NCBI GenBank assembly: GCA_019009955.1
Contig: CM032230.1
Location: forward strand, 122,082,501 to 122,146,500
Length of the DNA stretch: 64,000 nt
Direction: 5' to 3'
From: Riptortus pedestris
Lineage: Eukaryota; Arthropoda; Insecta; Hemiptera; Alydidae
Part shown: in pieces, positions 12,301-25,288 of the stretch
Numbering within the stretch: the first letter of the stretch is position 1
How the letters are laid out: each line of letters opens with the position of its first letter
Position numbers and translations under genes: made by a program
Notes under the pieces: model-generated
What the model saw: the letters and a program-made list of their open reading frames with translations, nothing else
What the model was told of the DNA's origin: nothing
Database searches by the model: none

Positions 12301-13276
12301 GTAAACTGGACGATATACATAACATAAACCTTATACATAATTAACATAATTTTTCCCATTAGGCTATTATAGCCTCAAATGGGAAAGATTATGACTGAAT
12401 TAAAAAAACAAATAGCTTATAAGCATTTTTTTTAAATTCTGTTTACTTACGCTCCCAGTCAGAAATTGTTCCGAAAAGAATGAAGGGACTAATTGAGATT
12501 TGATTATGATCAAATTAATTACATGAAATAAATTTGCCGATCAGTGGTCCATTTTTTTGGGTATTACCCCCGACTGTAATATTACTGTATCGTTGATCCT
12601 CAACCACTGCTTATCCTTGATGCATACTACTTGACCTCTTTTAACTACAAAATAGCTTTAAATTAATTTTTCTTTAATGCGAATTCACTTAGACAAAACT
12701 CGAAAACCCCTGGTTTAACGAGAAATCTATTATACTGGGAAGTAACTATTCATTCATTCAATTTATGTGTTATGTTTATCATTTTCTTATTTGATCTTTC
12801 ATTAAAAGATTGTCTTGAAAAGCTGAGATAGCAAGATATCTATTTTATGTTCCGAAGTAAACTGCGGACATTTACCTCCCAAGAATACAGGGAAGTCGTA
12901 CTTGCCTGGCAGAGAAGCTTATGAAAAGGTTTGTTAAGCGTCAATTAGCGATGATGATGTATGCTATAATCAAATACGAACTAATGATGTAACTTCCGTA
13001 AAAGACGAATTAGCCACCATCTGTACTTTACAGAAAAAAGGGGTAGGGTGTTGTTGAAAGGATAAAACCCCTCCCAGGAAAAACCGGGATCAGATGAATA
13101 ATTTATGAATAACAGCCTAAGGAAAGATACAGACCAGGTCATGGACAAATTAGGATTGTGTTAGAGGAGATCCGCGTACTACAAGGGTGTATCTCACAAT
13201 AGCGTGTGAGTATTCGTTGCTGGTACATTAATGCCATCAATAATTTATTTATTTAAAAAACACAACGTTAATAAAA

Positions 13277-14082
13277 TGTCTGGCAAGGAGGGGCATAACG
13301 AAGCAGATTTCCCCACTTCCTGATATGACACTCTAGTAATCTCACGTCACCATTTATTCTCTATTTCTAAGCAAAACTCCGATTAGAAGAAGTAAGGTTT
13401 GGCTGAAAACTGAAGGCTGAAAATAAGAAAGTACGAATAACGCGCTAATTATTACGAAAACGTTATAGACAAAAATTGTAGAGCATCAGTATTGATTGGC
13501 TCTATAACATTTGCCCACACATTATAACGGAAATATTTTGAACTTTCAAATCCCCCTCCCTTTCAAAGAGTCTCGAACCTTAATTGATGACGCCATTACA
13601 CAATCTACTTGGAAATATGCCACATAATAACAACATTGCAAACAACATTTGGTATTTAAACGTGGTATAGGACGATTCATGAAATATTCGCATATTGTTA
13701 AAGTGCGATGACTAAATACGGGTGTTTACAGAAGACTGACAAATAAAAATGCTCATAACATGGTGTCCAAAAGAGAGAAGAAAAAAAGTAGATAACAATA
13801 TCATAGGGCATTCATTACATTAGCAATAAGATTGGCCCTGTACAACTTTCTGATCCGACGAATAGTAACCGAAATATTTCCGACTTTCAAAATTTCCCCT
13901 CTAACCTCCAGCCCCGGTCTGATTTCAGCCATTAACAAACTTGAACTCGTGTAAATATCGAATTTGGAAATGATCATGCCCATAAAGCGTTAACAAAAAT
14001 AAATATATAGTTTGGGGGTTGATCGACATTTGAAGAAATATTTCGAAAATTCATGAGTACAACCTCAATAGCTTTCCTTTAG
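13277..14082 (-). mobile_element. HINE, long variant with duplicated core module
   Basis: A degraded right end (AACGAAGCAGATTTCCCC at 13298-13315) leads into a module seen at 39413 and 62592, then a first core block, a second core block (about 13800-13960) and a left arm ending at AACCTCAATAGC near 14072. The (TA)n is reduced to ATATAT. The 60-aa minus ORF at 13801-13983 is core sequence. Confidence 0.7.
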
Positions 14083-15053
14083 AAGTGTAAAACATTAAAC
14101 TTTAATATGAATGCCTGATGGTTTGATATACACTTTCGAATGATGTTTAACATAAACACATCTGTATCAGCTGCAACTCAATCAGCTCAATTGCCTGGAA
14201 GAGCCCCCTCCCTCCAATTATCTTGCCCTCCTCTCCAGCTCCATCATCTTCACTTCGCCTCACGAACGATTTCAAATTCATGCAAACATTCAACAACAAT
14301 CTTCTACTGTCCATCTTTTTATTCTGTAGTTAGTGTCGAACACTTACGCCAAAAATGCATTTTTAAAAAAAATAAAACATTTATCTCATTTCATATTTAA
14401 TTCATAAAGAAAAAATAAGATCTTCATTCATCTTTCATTGATGATTTAATTCCATTTGTCAAGGCGTTTATTTAAACTGAAATTCACCGAACATGGTTAA
14501 TAATAACAATAGAAATATAGTAAGCCAAACCTATTACAAAAATCATTTAATCATGAGATACAATTTCATTTATTTTTAAACACAAATCACTCTACTTTTT
14601 ACATCCAATGCATTTGAAATACTACATTACTTGTTTGAAACAGTTATTTACTCCATAATTATCACTATGTATTACATTTTGGGATCTATTATTAACAACA
14701 GTACCGCATCTTATCATAAGCTAACAACTCATCCCAATTTAACTTCACAAGAAGGCAAGATTATAAGCACCATTTAACATTTTCCACACATGGATTAATT
14801 TTAATTACACAATCGTTTTAGATCAGTTATTTCCTCTGACTATAATATAATATACATTAATGAAATTAAGTAATATTTACGATTAGTCAAGAAATATTTT
14901 GCACTCGGAATAAAAACATGGCTTATTTTTGATATTATATTAGGAGATTTTAGTATACCCCGTTCACCGAATATTCTATTCATACAACATTAGAGGCTGA
15001 AAAATATTATGCACTTTCTTGCTAATGCAGTTTTAATTTTCCATTGTGAATGA
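14083..15053. other. Unique AT-rich DNA
   Basis: No gene supported. The ORF at 14140-14400 begins with a Ser/Leu/Pro-rich stretch in a GC-richer patch, with no recognisable domain. Confidence 0.45.
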
Positions 15054-15119
15054 TGACCCATTTTTATTTCTTTTAATATCCGTAATGACCCCTTTTTATT
15101 TCTTTTAATATCCGTAACT
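15054..15119. repeat. 33-bp tandem duplication
   Basis: Two adjacent copies of a unit containing TTTTTATTTCTTTTAATATC and CGTAA, differing by about one base. Confidence 0.8.
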
Positions 15120-15709
15120 TTATTCCCAGTGAATTTAAATTAGTGTTTTTCTCCTGGTTAGCGTGTTCAGGTAGGGTTTTTATTTAAAATTAGTTTATTT
15201 ACGGTTTTGATAAGATTTTGCATTACAAAGGTATGGAGCATCGTTACATACATAATAAATGTTGTAAATATTGTATTTAGTTTTTAACTGCTGTTTGAAT
15301 TAAATTCTGCTCACATTCTGATCAAATTTATTATCACATCCCCTTGCTGTCCTTCCAGGTTCTTTACAAACTTCTTTCATTTACACAATGATCGGGAACT
15401 GAACTTAGCTAACTTCACAATGATTGAAAGAGCTAAACTTATCCTCTGCCTTTTTATGTTCGTTTACTTAATTTCTTTCAATTTGGGAATTTTCATTCCA
15501 AATGTACGGGTAAAATACGATCTCAACATTCTCAATTTAACACTATATAGTTGGGGCTTTGGAGTATATTTATTTATACGTCTGTTGCTTTAAATGAGCT
15601 TAAGATTCTTCTTTGAATTATATATTTATTTATTTTAATAAGAATCTCTTTCAGAAACCGAAACTAAAGAAATAACATTGGGCATTCGTAATTAGAGGAG
15701 CCAGAGAAA

Positions 15710-15994
15710 ATGATGGTGTCAAAGGTCCAGGTCCTTCATGGGCTGGAGTGCTGGGTAAGGAACGTATCAAAGACTGTCATAGTAAAATTTCTGGTTTATA
15801 ATCTACATTTCGCTCTCATTCATGCGGGGTTTTCCAAGAACGTAATTTCTGAGAAGAGCTCATTTTCCTGTACAGAGTTCAACGTGGAGAAGTGGAGCTA
15901 TGTACTTGTGAAATACGGAAACATAAATGAAAATAAAGTAGTTCAAGAATTGATCAAAAATTCACTTATGTTGGAGAGTCCATATTTCAACTAA
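15710..15994 (+). other. Unrecognised 94-residue ORF upstream of a 46-bp poly(A)
   Basis: The ORF ends at 15994, and 32 bp later a run of 46 A begins. The stretch QVLHGLECWV faintly recalls the VLLYG-ECW motif near the end of LINE reverse transcriptases, but the rest does not support it. The poly(A) makes a retroposed sequence plausible. No product assigned. Confidence 0.2.
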
Positions 15995-16024
15995 CAAAAA
16001 TAATGCCGTTCTTTTAAAATGGAC

Positions 16025-16026
<2 letters not shown>

Positions 16027-16072
<46 letters not shown>
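16027..16072 (+). repeat. Perfect poly(A) run, 46 bp
   Basis: Forty-six uninterrupted A residues, the longest homopolymer in the window. It may be the tail of a retroposed copy lying just upstream. Confidence 0.95.
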
Positions 16073-16075
<3 letters not shown>

Positions 16076-17285
16076 ATCAAAATTCCGCTACAACAATTTG
16101 GCATAAACATGTATTATCAAAATCAATAAAATAAAATTGAAATGTTTATTAACCGCATTTATTTTCACCATGTTAGAAAATGAACCTATACATTGAAAAT
16201 TAAACACGAAATAGCAAGACTTAATGCGGTGTTTCAGAAGACCCCTTAAATTAACCAAAATAATGAAATTGTGGACAGTATAAAATAACGTATATATCGA
16301 CAGTGTTGGTGAGCAACCTCGTATGTTTAAAAAATGATAAATCCTGATTTTTGAAAATTTTCATTAATTTTACTGTTTTTGATGTTCTGATTCAATGCAA
16401 TATTCAACGTTATTTCATATTATTTCCCGTACATTAAAGTAATTGGAAGTAATATATCAATATTTTCATTTACTGAATGATTTAATGAGTTAGTTGTGTC
16501 TTCAATAGGAACGTAGAATAAGTTCATTTGAGGCCTGAAGATTATTTAATATATTTTATTTACTATATTTAATCTCAATGAAAGGGGGGTGGGGGTTGTA
16601 TTCATTAATATTCTATTATGGAATATTCGCACCTTGCTTATTTGAACGCTTATGGCGAATTTTTATGAGAAGCTATTGTTTTGGGAAGTTATTTTTATTT
16701 TGTATGTTAAGCGTGAAAGCCTTTATATTTAAAAATGTTTTCATTCTAAAGGCATGCTGAAACTAAAGGAGTAGGTAGCTAGTGAGACAATGAGCTGTTA
16801 CATGACAAGCAGGCTACTCGCACCCGTTAGGTCTCGGAAGAATTACAATGTGTACTAGTGACGTCTGCTTCGTATTGTTCGCATGTCTGGCTCTTGCCAC
16901 CTTCTACTCTCTGTTCGCCGAATCAACTGATATATGTCAATGGGTAGTGAAAAATTAATTCTTTAGTAATGGTTTCCTGAGGGAATATGTTTAGTGTTAT
17001 CACCAAATAACCCCTGTTCATTATCATGGAATTAGTCATATTATAATACTAAGCATGATGCATGGAATGGCTTGTTGGGCGACTTTTAGCTAATCTGTTA
17101 TCGTTTATGTATTCAAATAAATCTAGTTTCCTGTCAAATTATAAAGACTGCATAATCTTAACATTCGGAGAAAAATATTGATACAATTCTCTCAGTAATA
17201 GGTATGTATAGGTGTTGACCGAACTTGATTAGATAACTAACTGTGTTACCCGCCATTTGTGAGTAGAAATAAAAATATTTTCTCT
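16073..17285. other. Unique AT-rich DNA
   Basis: Nothing recognised. A GC-richer patch at about 16800-16930 has no long ORF. Confidence 0.45.
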
Positions 17286-17720
17286 TGAAAATTTAATTAC
17301 GATTATGAATATTAGACTCTATCCTGTCAATTATAGTACAACACAATACAGCGAATGTTGGCAAAATCCAGCCCCTAAATAAATAAAATTGTTGTCTTCC
17401 GCAGTAGTTTTTAGCGTATAACTCATTTATACTTAGGTATACGACAAAAGTGTATATAACAAACTTAACTCCAAATAACAAAATAAACCACTTTTGTTAT
17501 GTGCATAATTGCCTAAAATGCAATAGGAAACGAAATATCGCTATTTTTAATTTCAGGCCTCCCTTATAACCCTCACTCCTGTTCGTCTCAGAGAATATTA
17601 ATATAGCCTAAAGTCTAATTACGAAAATTTAATTACGATTATGAATATTAGACTCAATCCTATCAATTGTAGTACAACATAATACAACGAATGTAAATCC
17701 AGTCCCTAAATAAATAAAAA
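17286..17720 (-). repeat. Helitron-internal repeat, minus orientation, with about 95-bp direct repeats
   Basis: Positions 17396-17625 are the reverse complement of the 298-bp Helitron unit; blocks such as GAAACGAAATATCGC and ATATAGCCTAAAGTCTAA are shared. Two near-identical stretches of about 95 bp (17286-17386 and 17622-17716) flank it, giving a tandem period of about 335 bp. No Helitron ends are present, so this is an internal fragment or a satellite-like derivative. Confidence 0.7.
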
Positions 17721-17814
17721 ATAATTGTTTAATACATTCTCATGGAACACTATTGTTAGTTGAAAATGCAACACTTTTCTTTTTGCGTTTATATTGATAT
17801 ACATATGTAACCAT

Positions 17815-18537
17815 AAAAAGTCCGTGACGCAGGGGCTGCGTAATCTAAGCAGATTTCCTACGTTCTAATTACATTTAATAATCTCCACAACGGAAAGCGT
17901 ATGAATTGTATACGAACAGGTCAGCCAACTTCTCAGAGCTGGATAGATCGAAATATTTTAGATCAGGAAGAAAAACAATTACTGAAATATATCTGAATAT
18001 AACACATTAATTTTATTGAAAACTATTCACTTATCGTTCATTGCTATAGCTAGTGTTGTAATTTATAATGAATCAGAATATTTTTTGTCTCAATCACTTA
18101 AATTGTTGTAATCCAACACTCAACAAAAGACGGGGGATCAACAGAACGTATTTGTATATATCTGACAAAGTAAAAGTTCAATAAAATAATATTAGGCATT
18201 TAACCTTGAAAGTCGTTCATTATATAACACCTAATTATTAATATGGCATGAGTAGGAATGGGGTTGTTTGAAAACCAAAACTATAAAATCAAAATATATC
18301 CGTTAATATTCAGGATAAAGAAAAAATGTATAGAACAACATTTATAGATCATTCAATTTGCAATAAGATTGGTTCTATATAAATGTTCGATATGACATAT
18401 AGTAATGGAGATATTTCGAAATTCCCCACTCTAACCACCCCCCCCGTCCCATTGGTCCGATTTCAGCCATTAACGAACTTGATCTTCTTTTTAGGTAAAA
18501 CGATCAAATATCAAGTTTGGTACGGATCAAACAAAAA

Positions 18538-18583
<46 letters not shown>

Positions 18584-18674
18584 TTGAACGGACCTCATTT
18601 GGGCCATCCCCTAGGACATTTGAAGACATTTTTTGAAAATCGCGTCATAAGTACAACCTCAATAGCTGATTGCC
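17815..18674 (-). mobile_element. HINE, long right module
   Basis: It begins AAAAAGTCCGTGACGCAGG with the hairpin and CTAAGCAGATTTCCTACG. It carries the same right module as the copies at 5566 and 34061, a C-run near 18430-18440, the core, a (TA)n at 18541-18579 and the left arm up to CAATAGCTGATTGCCC. The final left palindrome is lost. Confidence 0.82.
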
Positions 18675-19342
18675 CGTGTATACATTAATAACCAAGAGAT
18701 TTGAGTTAACAACTACAATGTCAAACTGTGGAACTCGATTTCATCAAGTGAAGTAAATCCCTAGTGCATTATATACATTATGCAAGTATGATTGATTAGT
18801 GGGAGTTTCTACAGTTTTGAAATTATTTGAAGTATTCAATTCTTAGACTGAATAAAATGGCTTCCTTCATTTTGCCTCGTATACGCTATCGCAATAATAT
18901 AATTAATTCAGTAATACAATTTTATCGTATTGATAAAGTTTTATCACTAATCTCTGCTGAAGCTCCCATGAATGCAATCCGATGCATGCCAAACAGTGTT
19001 TCAGTTTAAGGACATGAATTTGTAAAGAAATTATAAACATGTTGTAATACTAGTATTAAAAAAGATTTACTAACCTTTTTACTTCTGGGCAAGAAGTTCA
19101 CTTTTCTTAAACGATTCATGTTGCATTAATCTGAAAATTTAAAAAAAAATCACATTAGAATATGCCTTGTTCGTAAGATTAATTATAATTTTTAATGTCT
19201 GAATTTGTGTTTTTAATACAACAATTCCTTTTCACATTTTTTCAATTATTGTCATGTTAAATTGGCATCGGGCATAGCTCAGGAAACAGTCTCAAGGTAC
19301 AGTTCATGTTAATTATAATAGATAAAACCAGGTGCAGCTTAG

Positions 19343-20229
19343 AAAAAACTTTCGACATGCAGTGGCTGCGTAAACTAAGCAGATTTCCCTCCTATAGTTT
19401 AACAATAGATAAATCTACATACCGGTAACACAATACCACTGTGAATATTAAGTGAAAAAATACAAACGGTAATGAGAGATCATGCAGTAAATTTTAATAA
19501 TTTCCCGACTGGAAGCGTCTGAAATGTAAACAAATATGTCTGCCAACCTCACCGGGAAGAAAAACAATTACTGAAATATATCAGCATAATAACATTAACT
19601 TTATTCAGTTTATACTGTAATTTATAATGAACCAGAATAAGTTTTATCTTAGTCAATCATATTTTAGTAGTCCCAAGAACTTAAGACAGAATATACTCGT
19701 ATTTCCATGCATCTTGTATAATAAAGGTCTCTTGAAAACAATATTTAGTATTTAAGGTTGGAATAAATTGTTTATTTTTATATATCAGATTATTGTTTGT
19801 TGTAACATGAGTAGAAGTGTTTGCTCAAGGCTGAAAACTGAAAAATGCAAATATCTCAGTTAATATTCAAGATAGAGAATAAATGTATATAACAATATAT
19901 ATAGTAAATTTAATTTGCAATACGATTGTTTCTATACAATGTTTCACTCCGACGTACAGTAACGGAGATATTTCGAAGTTTCGAAATTCCTCCCCTCTAA
20001 ACCCCCCTCCCCCTGGTCCGATTTCAGCCGTTAACGAACTTGATCTTTCTTTTTACAGAAAAGATCTAGATATCAAGCTTGGTGACAGTTAAACAATAAT
20101 TGTGAACGCTAGAGCGGTAACAGACAAATATATAAATATATATATATCTACAGTTTTGAACGGACCTCATTTTCATCATCTCCTAGGTAGGATCGATGGA
20201 CATTTGAAGAAAAATGTCTAAAATCGCGA
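19343..20229 (-). mobile_element. HINE, long right module, left end truncated
   Basis: The right end (ATGCAGTGGCTGCGTAAACT, AAGCAGATTTCCC), long module, core (CGTTAACGAACTTGATC), GAACGCTAGAGCGGTAACAG, a short TA run and part of the left arm are present. It stops in TCTAAAATCGCG at about 20229. The plus ORF from 20214 starts in this debris and is not taken as a gene. Confidence 0.8.
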
Positions 20230-20541
20230 AAGGGAATTCTTCTAAAAAGGTGGCATTCTCCACCAACTTCTACAGCCTAGTCATCCATTATGTACTCCTT
20301 TCAGTATCATATTATTTGTTTATCAATAGCTATGACCTGAGATATTCTAGACGGCTGGTAATTCCAGCGATAATGGCAAGACACGCTGGGAAAGAATTCT
20401 CCATGTGCAATAATTGCTCAATGCCCTACAGACAAAATGTCGACTCAAAGCCGACTTGTAATCAAGTACGAGTGAGAGTTGCCTCAGCCAATAATTACAG
20501 TCTGTTGAAATATCCCGGAAGGTGACTTCAAATTCTGTCAG

Positions 20542-21081
20542 TTTTAGCAGATTTCCCTTAAGGGAAATCAGCTATTGAGGTCGAACTCATGACGCGATTT
20601 TCGAAACATTTCTTTTAATGTCCATCGATCTTACCCAGGAGATGACGAAAATGAGGTCCGTTCACAATTATATATAAAAATGTTTGTCTGTTAACGCTCT
20701 AGCGGTCGCAATTCTTCTTTGATCGTAACCAACCTCGATATTTAAGCGTTTTATGGAAAAAGGGAATTTTCGAAAATTCGAAATATCTTCGTTACCATAC
20801 TTCGGATCAAAAAATTGTAAAGAACCAATTATATTGAAAATTAAATTTACTATGAATATTGTTCTATACATTTATTCTCTATCTTTAATATTAACCGAGA
20901 TATTTGCATTGTTATTAATTGTAACGGACGAAACGAGATCGGCTAACTTCGGGTCTAGTCGTGAGTTTCCGTCAAATGCTAGTTCGGCCGTTTCTGTAAC
21001 TATTCGACTCTCGTGTTTCTCTATTGTAAAACCACGTGGGAAATCTGCTTAGTTTGCGCAACCCCTGCGTGACGCACTTTT
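20542..21081 (+). mobile_element. HINE, short variant with both ends
   Basis: It starts TTTTAGCAGATTTCCCTTAA and has the left arm with only a short TATATA in place of a long (TA)n. The core lacks the G-rich stretch. The GC-richer right module (CTAGTTCGGCCGTTTCTG) and a right end CACGTGGGAAATCTGCTTAG, CGCAACCCCTGCGTGACGC follow. Length is about 540 bp. Confidence 0.85.
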
Positions 21082-21350
21082 GTGATTCCTCAGAGCTCTT
21101 TCGGACAAAGTTTGATGTGAACATATTCTTTAAAGCATTACTCACAAATCAATATTCGTATGGAAAATTATTACTTTAAAATGCACATAATATATCCAAT
21201 TACCCTACAAGTAACGTACCCTACCACCTACCTATAAAACTGAATGTTTTATATGAAATCGTGATTATGTCATGAAAATTTAATAGGTTCAAATGACAAA
21301 TCAATTTTTCATTATACTGTTAAAATAACATGTGTTTTCAGTGTATCGTT

Positions 21351-21860
21351 TGAGTACGCAAAGTGATACTTTTCTTTACTAGTACAGAAAAGTAACAGCT
21401 GTTATTGGAATATTCCTCATTATACTATCATTCATTGTATATTGCATACTTACTTAACCTGTATTTATTAAATCAAAACAATGTTTAATAATAGTGCGTG
21501 TTCAAATATACCGCAAAAAGGTATTAATATAAGTAACAATAAAAATTGCACAATAAATATTAATTTTAAATTATAGGTCTATTGCCTATTCTATTTATCT
21601 GTTGAATAACCTTTGCAGTTTAATAAACATATGTTTCATATTTTAGAATTCATATCTTTATCTTCTGATTTTTTTATAAGAATAAAAATATTAAAATATT
21701 TACCTTATTTCCTTTTAAGAATAGGTACAGTATAATGAAAAGTCATTTTCAACATACGTACGCAAAGTATCTTTTCTGTACTCGGTCTTATTCCCGAACT
21801 CGGCTTCGCCTCGTACGTGAAACTCGACCTCGTACAGAAAAGATACACTTTGCGTACTAG
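21351..21860. mobile_element. Inverted-repeat element with GTACGCAAAGT termini
   Basis: The left end (21351-21410, TGAGTACGCAAAGTGATAC, TAGTACAGAAAAGT) and right end (21780-21860, ending ACTTTGCGTACTAGTGATG) are inverted copies. The right side also contains an internal hairpin: GTACGCAAAGTATCTTTTCT (about 21760) against AGAAAAGATACACTTTGCGT, with a CG-rich loop (CTCGGCTTCGCCTCGTACG). About 510 bp, non-coding. Confidence 0.65.
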
Positions 21861-23460
21861 TGATGAATATAACTATTATCCTTTCTATAAACAATTGAAA
21901 TATTAAATTAATTTTATGATCTCAATCAATTTTTGTCCTTGAAAATTTAAAATTAGGTGTACAATATTTTGAATTTCATCCCCGCCATAGGCTTTGATGT
22001 ATACCGCTGTTTTAAGTATAGTAAAGGTGGACTCTAGCGCTTTAAGCGGCTTTCCAGCCAACTAACTAAGCTTTTCCTTTCTCAGCCGTGAAGCTAGGAC
22101 GCTTCTCTAGTGAGTTCTTTGGCCTAACAGGTGTCCCCCATTAATACATTTTCCCCAATCCTCTTTAGGAACAAAATTAATTAATTTCCCCCCATTTCAG
22201 TTTGGAATTGCATGTGTTTCCTGTGTGAATTTCATCAGCCATCTAGGGCATCTATCTAAAGTTTTAGCAATTTTTTCTGGCTACATCTATCAACGCTAAC
22301 ATATCTTGTGACATATCATCACGTTTTCTACTTTCAGGTAATTTATATATTTCTTTCTCATATTCCATTGATCTGAGATCTACCAGACATTAATTATTCC
22401 TCCATTTCCCCTATTACATATTGTTTATCTTTTATTTTAACCTGCTTATCCCACATTAGATTTTCTTAAATTAGAAAACTTGACATACACACCTTAGTTT
22501 CTGAACCTCTCATAAGCTTTTTGAACTATCCCAGAGGGTCTGAATAAATCAATCAAACTAATTCCACACATAAAGTATTCCATTACTTACTACATTTGTT
22601 GATTTCTTGCGCGTTAATTACTGTCAACAAATCACAAAATCTTCTGTTTTCTTCTAGGCCAATAAGTGTAAATATACAAAATACTTTTTCAAGAAGATTA
22701 CAGAATAGAACACTAAATTATTTATTACTCTTAGTGCGTCTACCTAACAAAGTTCTTGGCCCTGGGTCAACATCACTATCGTGGCTGTGGTTGCAGATGA
22801 ACTTCCTAAGGTTATCTTAGATCTATATTTTCACGTTGTAAAAGTGGTTGAACAAATTTTATGAATAGCTAATTAAGAAAACTGTAGTACTAATTAAAAA
22901 TTGTGGAGACTTTAAGACATTCCAAAATGTTAAGTCAAATCTATTTAATACCCTTTGTAATTTGAAGATTAATTACCTTCCGTACTCTTTAAAGGAGACG
23001 AACCATAATGTTAAATTGCAATATCCAGTGAACAAAGCGAATACAGACATTCTTTATTTATTTCGAAAATTTAATGAAATACTTTAGTTTTGATGATCAA
23101 AAATAACTATATTAAACTGTTTTATAAAGATACAAGAAAAATGTAAAAGATGTTTTTATTTTTTACCTAAAGAAATAATACTTATCTATTTCGGGTTCTT
23201 CTAATTTTCAAAATAAGCCCTAACCTTCTATGTTTTCTATTGTTGATATCTACTTTCTCATATAAATATAATGAAGTAGAACTATACAAATTTTGTTCTA
23301 TTCGAGTCAGGCAAATGACTGGCTATTTATATACATAGTATTAATGTATTCTACATGTGGAAGTTCGTAGACGAATGTATCATTCAATTCATAACTAATA
23401 GTGTTATTCGTGCTACTATAAATCAATAACCAGTAATAGTGCTCCTCTAAAGAGGGAACT
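21861..23460. other. Unique AT-rich DNA
   Basis: No gene or repeat recognised on either strand. Confidence 0.45.
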
Positions 23461-23492
23461 TATATATAGGCCTCACCTGTTGATCGTTCAGT
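23461..23492 (+). promoter_or_regulatory. Candidate TATA + initiator core promoter
   Basis: TATATATA at 23461-23468 is followed by TCAGT (23488-23492), the arthropod initiator consensus, with its A 29 bp from the first T of the TATA box. That is the canonical spacing. An ATG follows at 23547. It is motif-based only; TATATATA is frequent here. Confidence 0.35.
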
Positions 23493-23546
23493 GGCTCACA
23501 TTTGTAAAACTAGTTGCTTTAAGCTAGAACGACGGATCCCACGAGA

Positions 23547-23834
23547 ATGGTGGAAACAAGACTTGACAGGAAACTGATTATTGACTCTCTGTCAAAAACC
23601 AAGGCCTTGAGCTCCATCAGTATTCAACCAGTATTTTATTTTTTTGTCACAAGGAATAATTTCATTTTCGTTCAAGACTTTTCCCCTCATTTGTTATTCT
23701 TAACTACTCGACGGAAATATTATTTTCGTCTCTTTTATATAAAGCATTCGTTGTGCCGGGAAAGTACAAATATTTTCGCTGCAATTATTCAAATAATTTG
23801 TTTTTTTTCATGCACCAAGGGACCTGGTGATTAA
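23547..23834 (+). CDS. Unrecognised 95-residue ORF downstream of the candidate promoter
   Basis: The first 30 residues (MVETRLDRKLIIDSLSKTKA...) look like an amphipathic N-terminus. After about residue 33 the sequence turns into Phe/Tyr-rich AT-driven translation, so a real coding exon, if any, may end near a CCAGTATTT site at about 23628. No family recognised. Confidence 0.22.
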   Translation: MVETRLDRKLIIDSLSKTKALSSISIQPVFYFFVTRNNFIFVQDFSPHLLFLTTRRKYYFRLFYIKHSLCRESTNIFAAIIQIICFFSCTKGPGD

Positions 23835-25239
23835 CTAAAATCTTTCCATTAGTGATTATATTTCAATTTTCTGAGGCTATTTTATTAAATTTGTAGGTAA
23901 AAGAACGCGAATGCAGGCGAGTGTGTATTTTACCATATTCAAATTAGTAATGTTTCTTTATTATTATTATTTTTTTCTATTGTGCAGACGTGACAATTTT
24001 ATAGAAATAAAAAGTTAAAGAATAGTAATTTTCTGAATTTTCAATCGCTCACAGCCACGGACACCAGCATTGGTAGCAAACGAGGAATCTTTTCCCAAGA
24101 AAGTGATTTTTTCTAGCGTTCTACAGAGATAAATTATTTTCACACAACGTAACATATTGGTGAATAAAAATGACTTTTTGAAGTAATAGCCCCTAGGGTA
24201 ATTGCAAGATGTTCACTTTTTTAACCCGCAATCTCCCATGCGTATATTTGGAAGCCACGATTTTTCGTTATTTTCTATTTATTATATATTTCTGTGCATG
24301 AGGAGCCCTTCATTTTTATAAATTCTTAAATGGGCCGAAATTCTTTTAAAAAATAATTTTATAGAATTCACTTTAAACTTTAAAACTCAACTAAGATATT
24401 CTGTTTAACTAATGAATTAGGAAACCTAACATCGATAACTTTACATTGTCTAATGAGACATATTTTCTGTGGAGTGGCTTTGGTTGAATTTAATGAGAAA
24501 AACTTAAAACGTGTAAGTTTTTTATAAAAGAGATTGCAGAAAAATATGTTTTATGAATTTTTAACCAATAGACCCTTAGTGATATGTATGTATTATGTAT
24601 TCACAGCATGAATATGTATATATGTCTGTGTGTCGTGAATACATAATGTCTATTGATCACATCAACATATTGCAAGATAGCGCAAGTGACAAGCTTTACC
24701 TGTATGGGAGAAACGTTAGGTTAACAGTGACGGTTTGAACTGGAATTGTGAAGGGTTGACACCCCTAAACCACTGGAGGGTTGTCTGTCCAGTTCCAGCA
24801 CTACCTCTGCACCCTACCGACAACCCTTGGCATACCGCTTGATATCCAGTTGGCAATACAAGTAACCCTGAACCTTCAATAAATATATATTAAAATTAAT
24901 ATTTATTTCTTATATGCTCTTGAGGTTTTATGTTTGTGGAATTACAAACGCCTAAACCCGGATATTTCTTCCTAAACGCTGGAAATAAAGTTAGTTGTTT
25001 CTTCAGGGACAATGCCTTAATGTAGCCATGTTTTGATTAATCCAGTTGTTACGCCATTGTGAAATGCCTATTTTTTTATTCCTAAAGCAGCGCGATAAGC
25101 AAGCCTATTTTTTGCAGGTTTTCTTTAGAATAAGGCGCTGTTGAGGTTGCTGAAATTACAACAAAAATTCCTTCAAATCTTTACAACTCGTAGTACTCGA
25201 GTGGCAAACACGTCAGTTTCAATTTTAAAATTTGATATC
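23835..25239. other. Unique AT-rich DNA with a small inverted repeat
   Basis: An inverted pair, ATTATGTATTCAC (about 24592-24604) and GTGAATACATAAT (about 24635-24647), forms a hairpin. A GC-richer patch at 24700-24860 has no long ORF. Confidence 0.45.
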
Positions 25240-25240
25240 T

Positions 25241-25276
<36 letters not shown>

Positions 25277-25288
25277 GCGCGCGCGCTG

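Noticed and set aside
20214..20525. 103-residue ORF
   Set aside because: It begins in the truncated left arm of a HINE, and the remainder shows no domain or conserved pattern.
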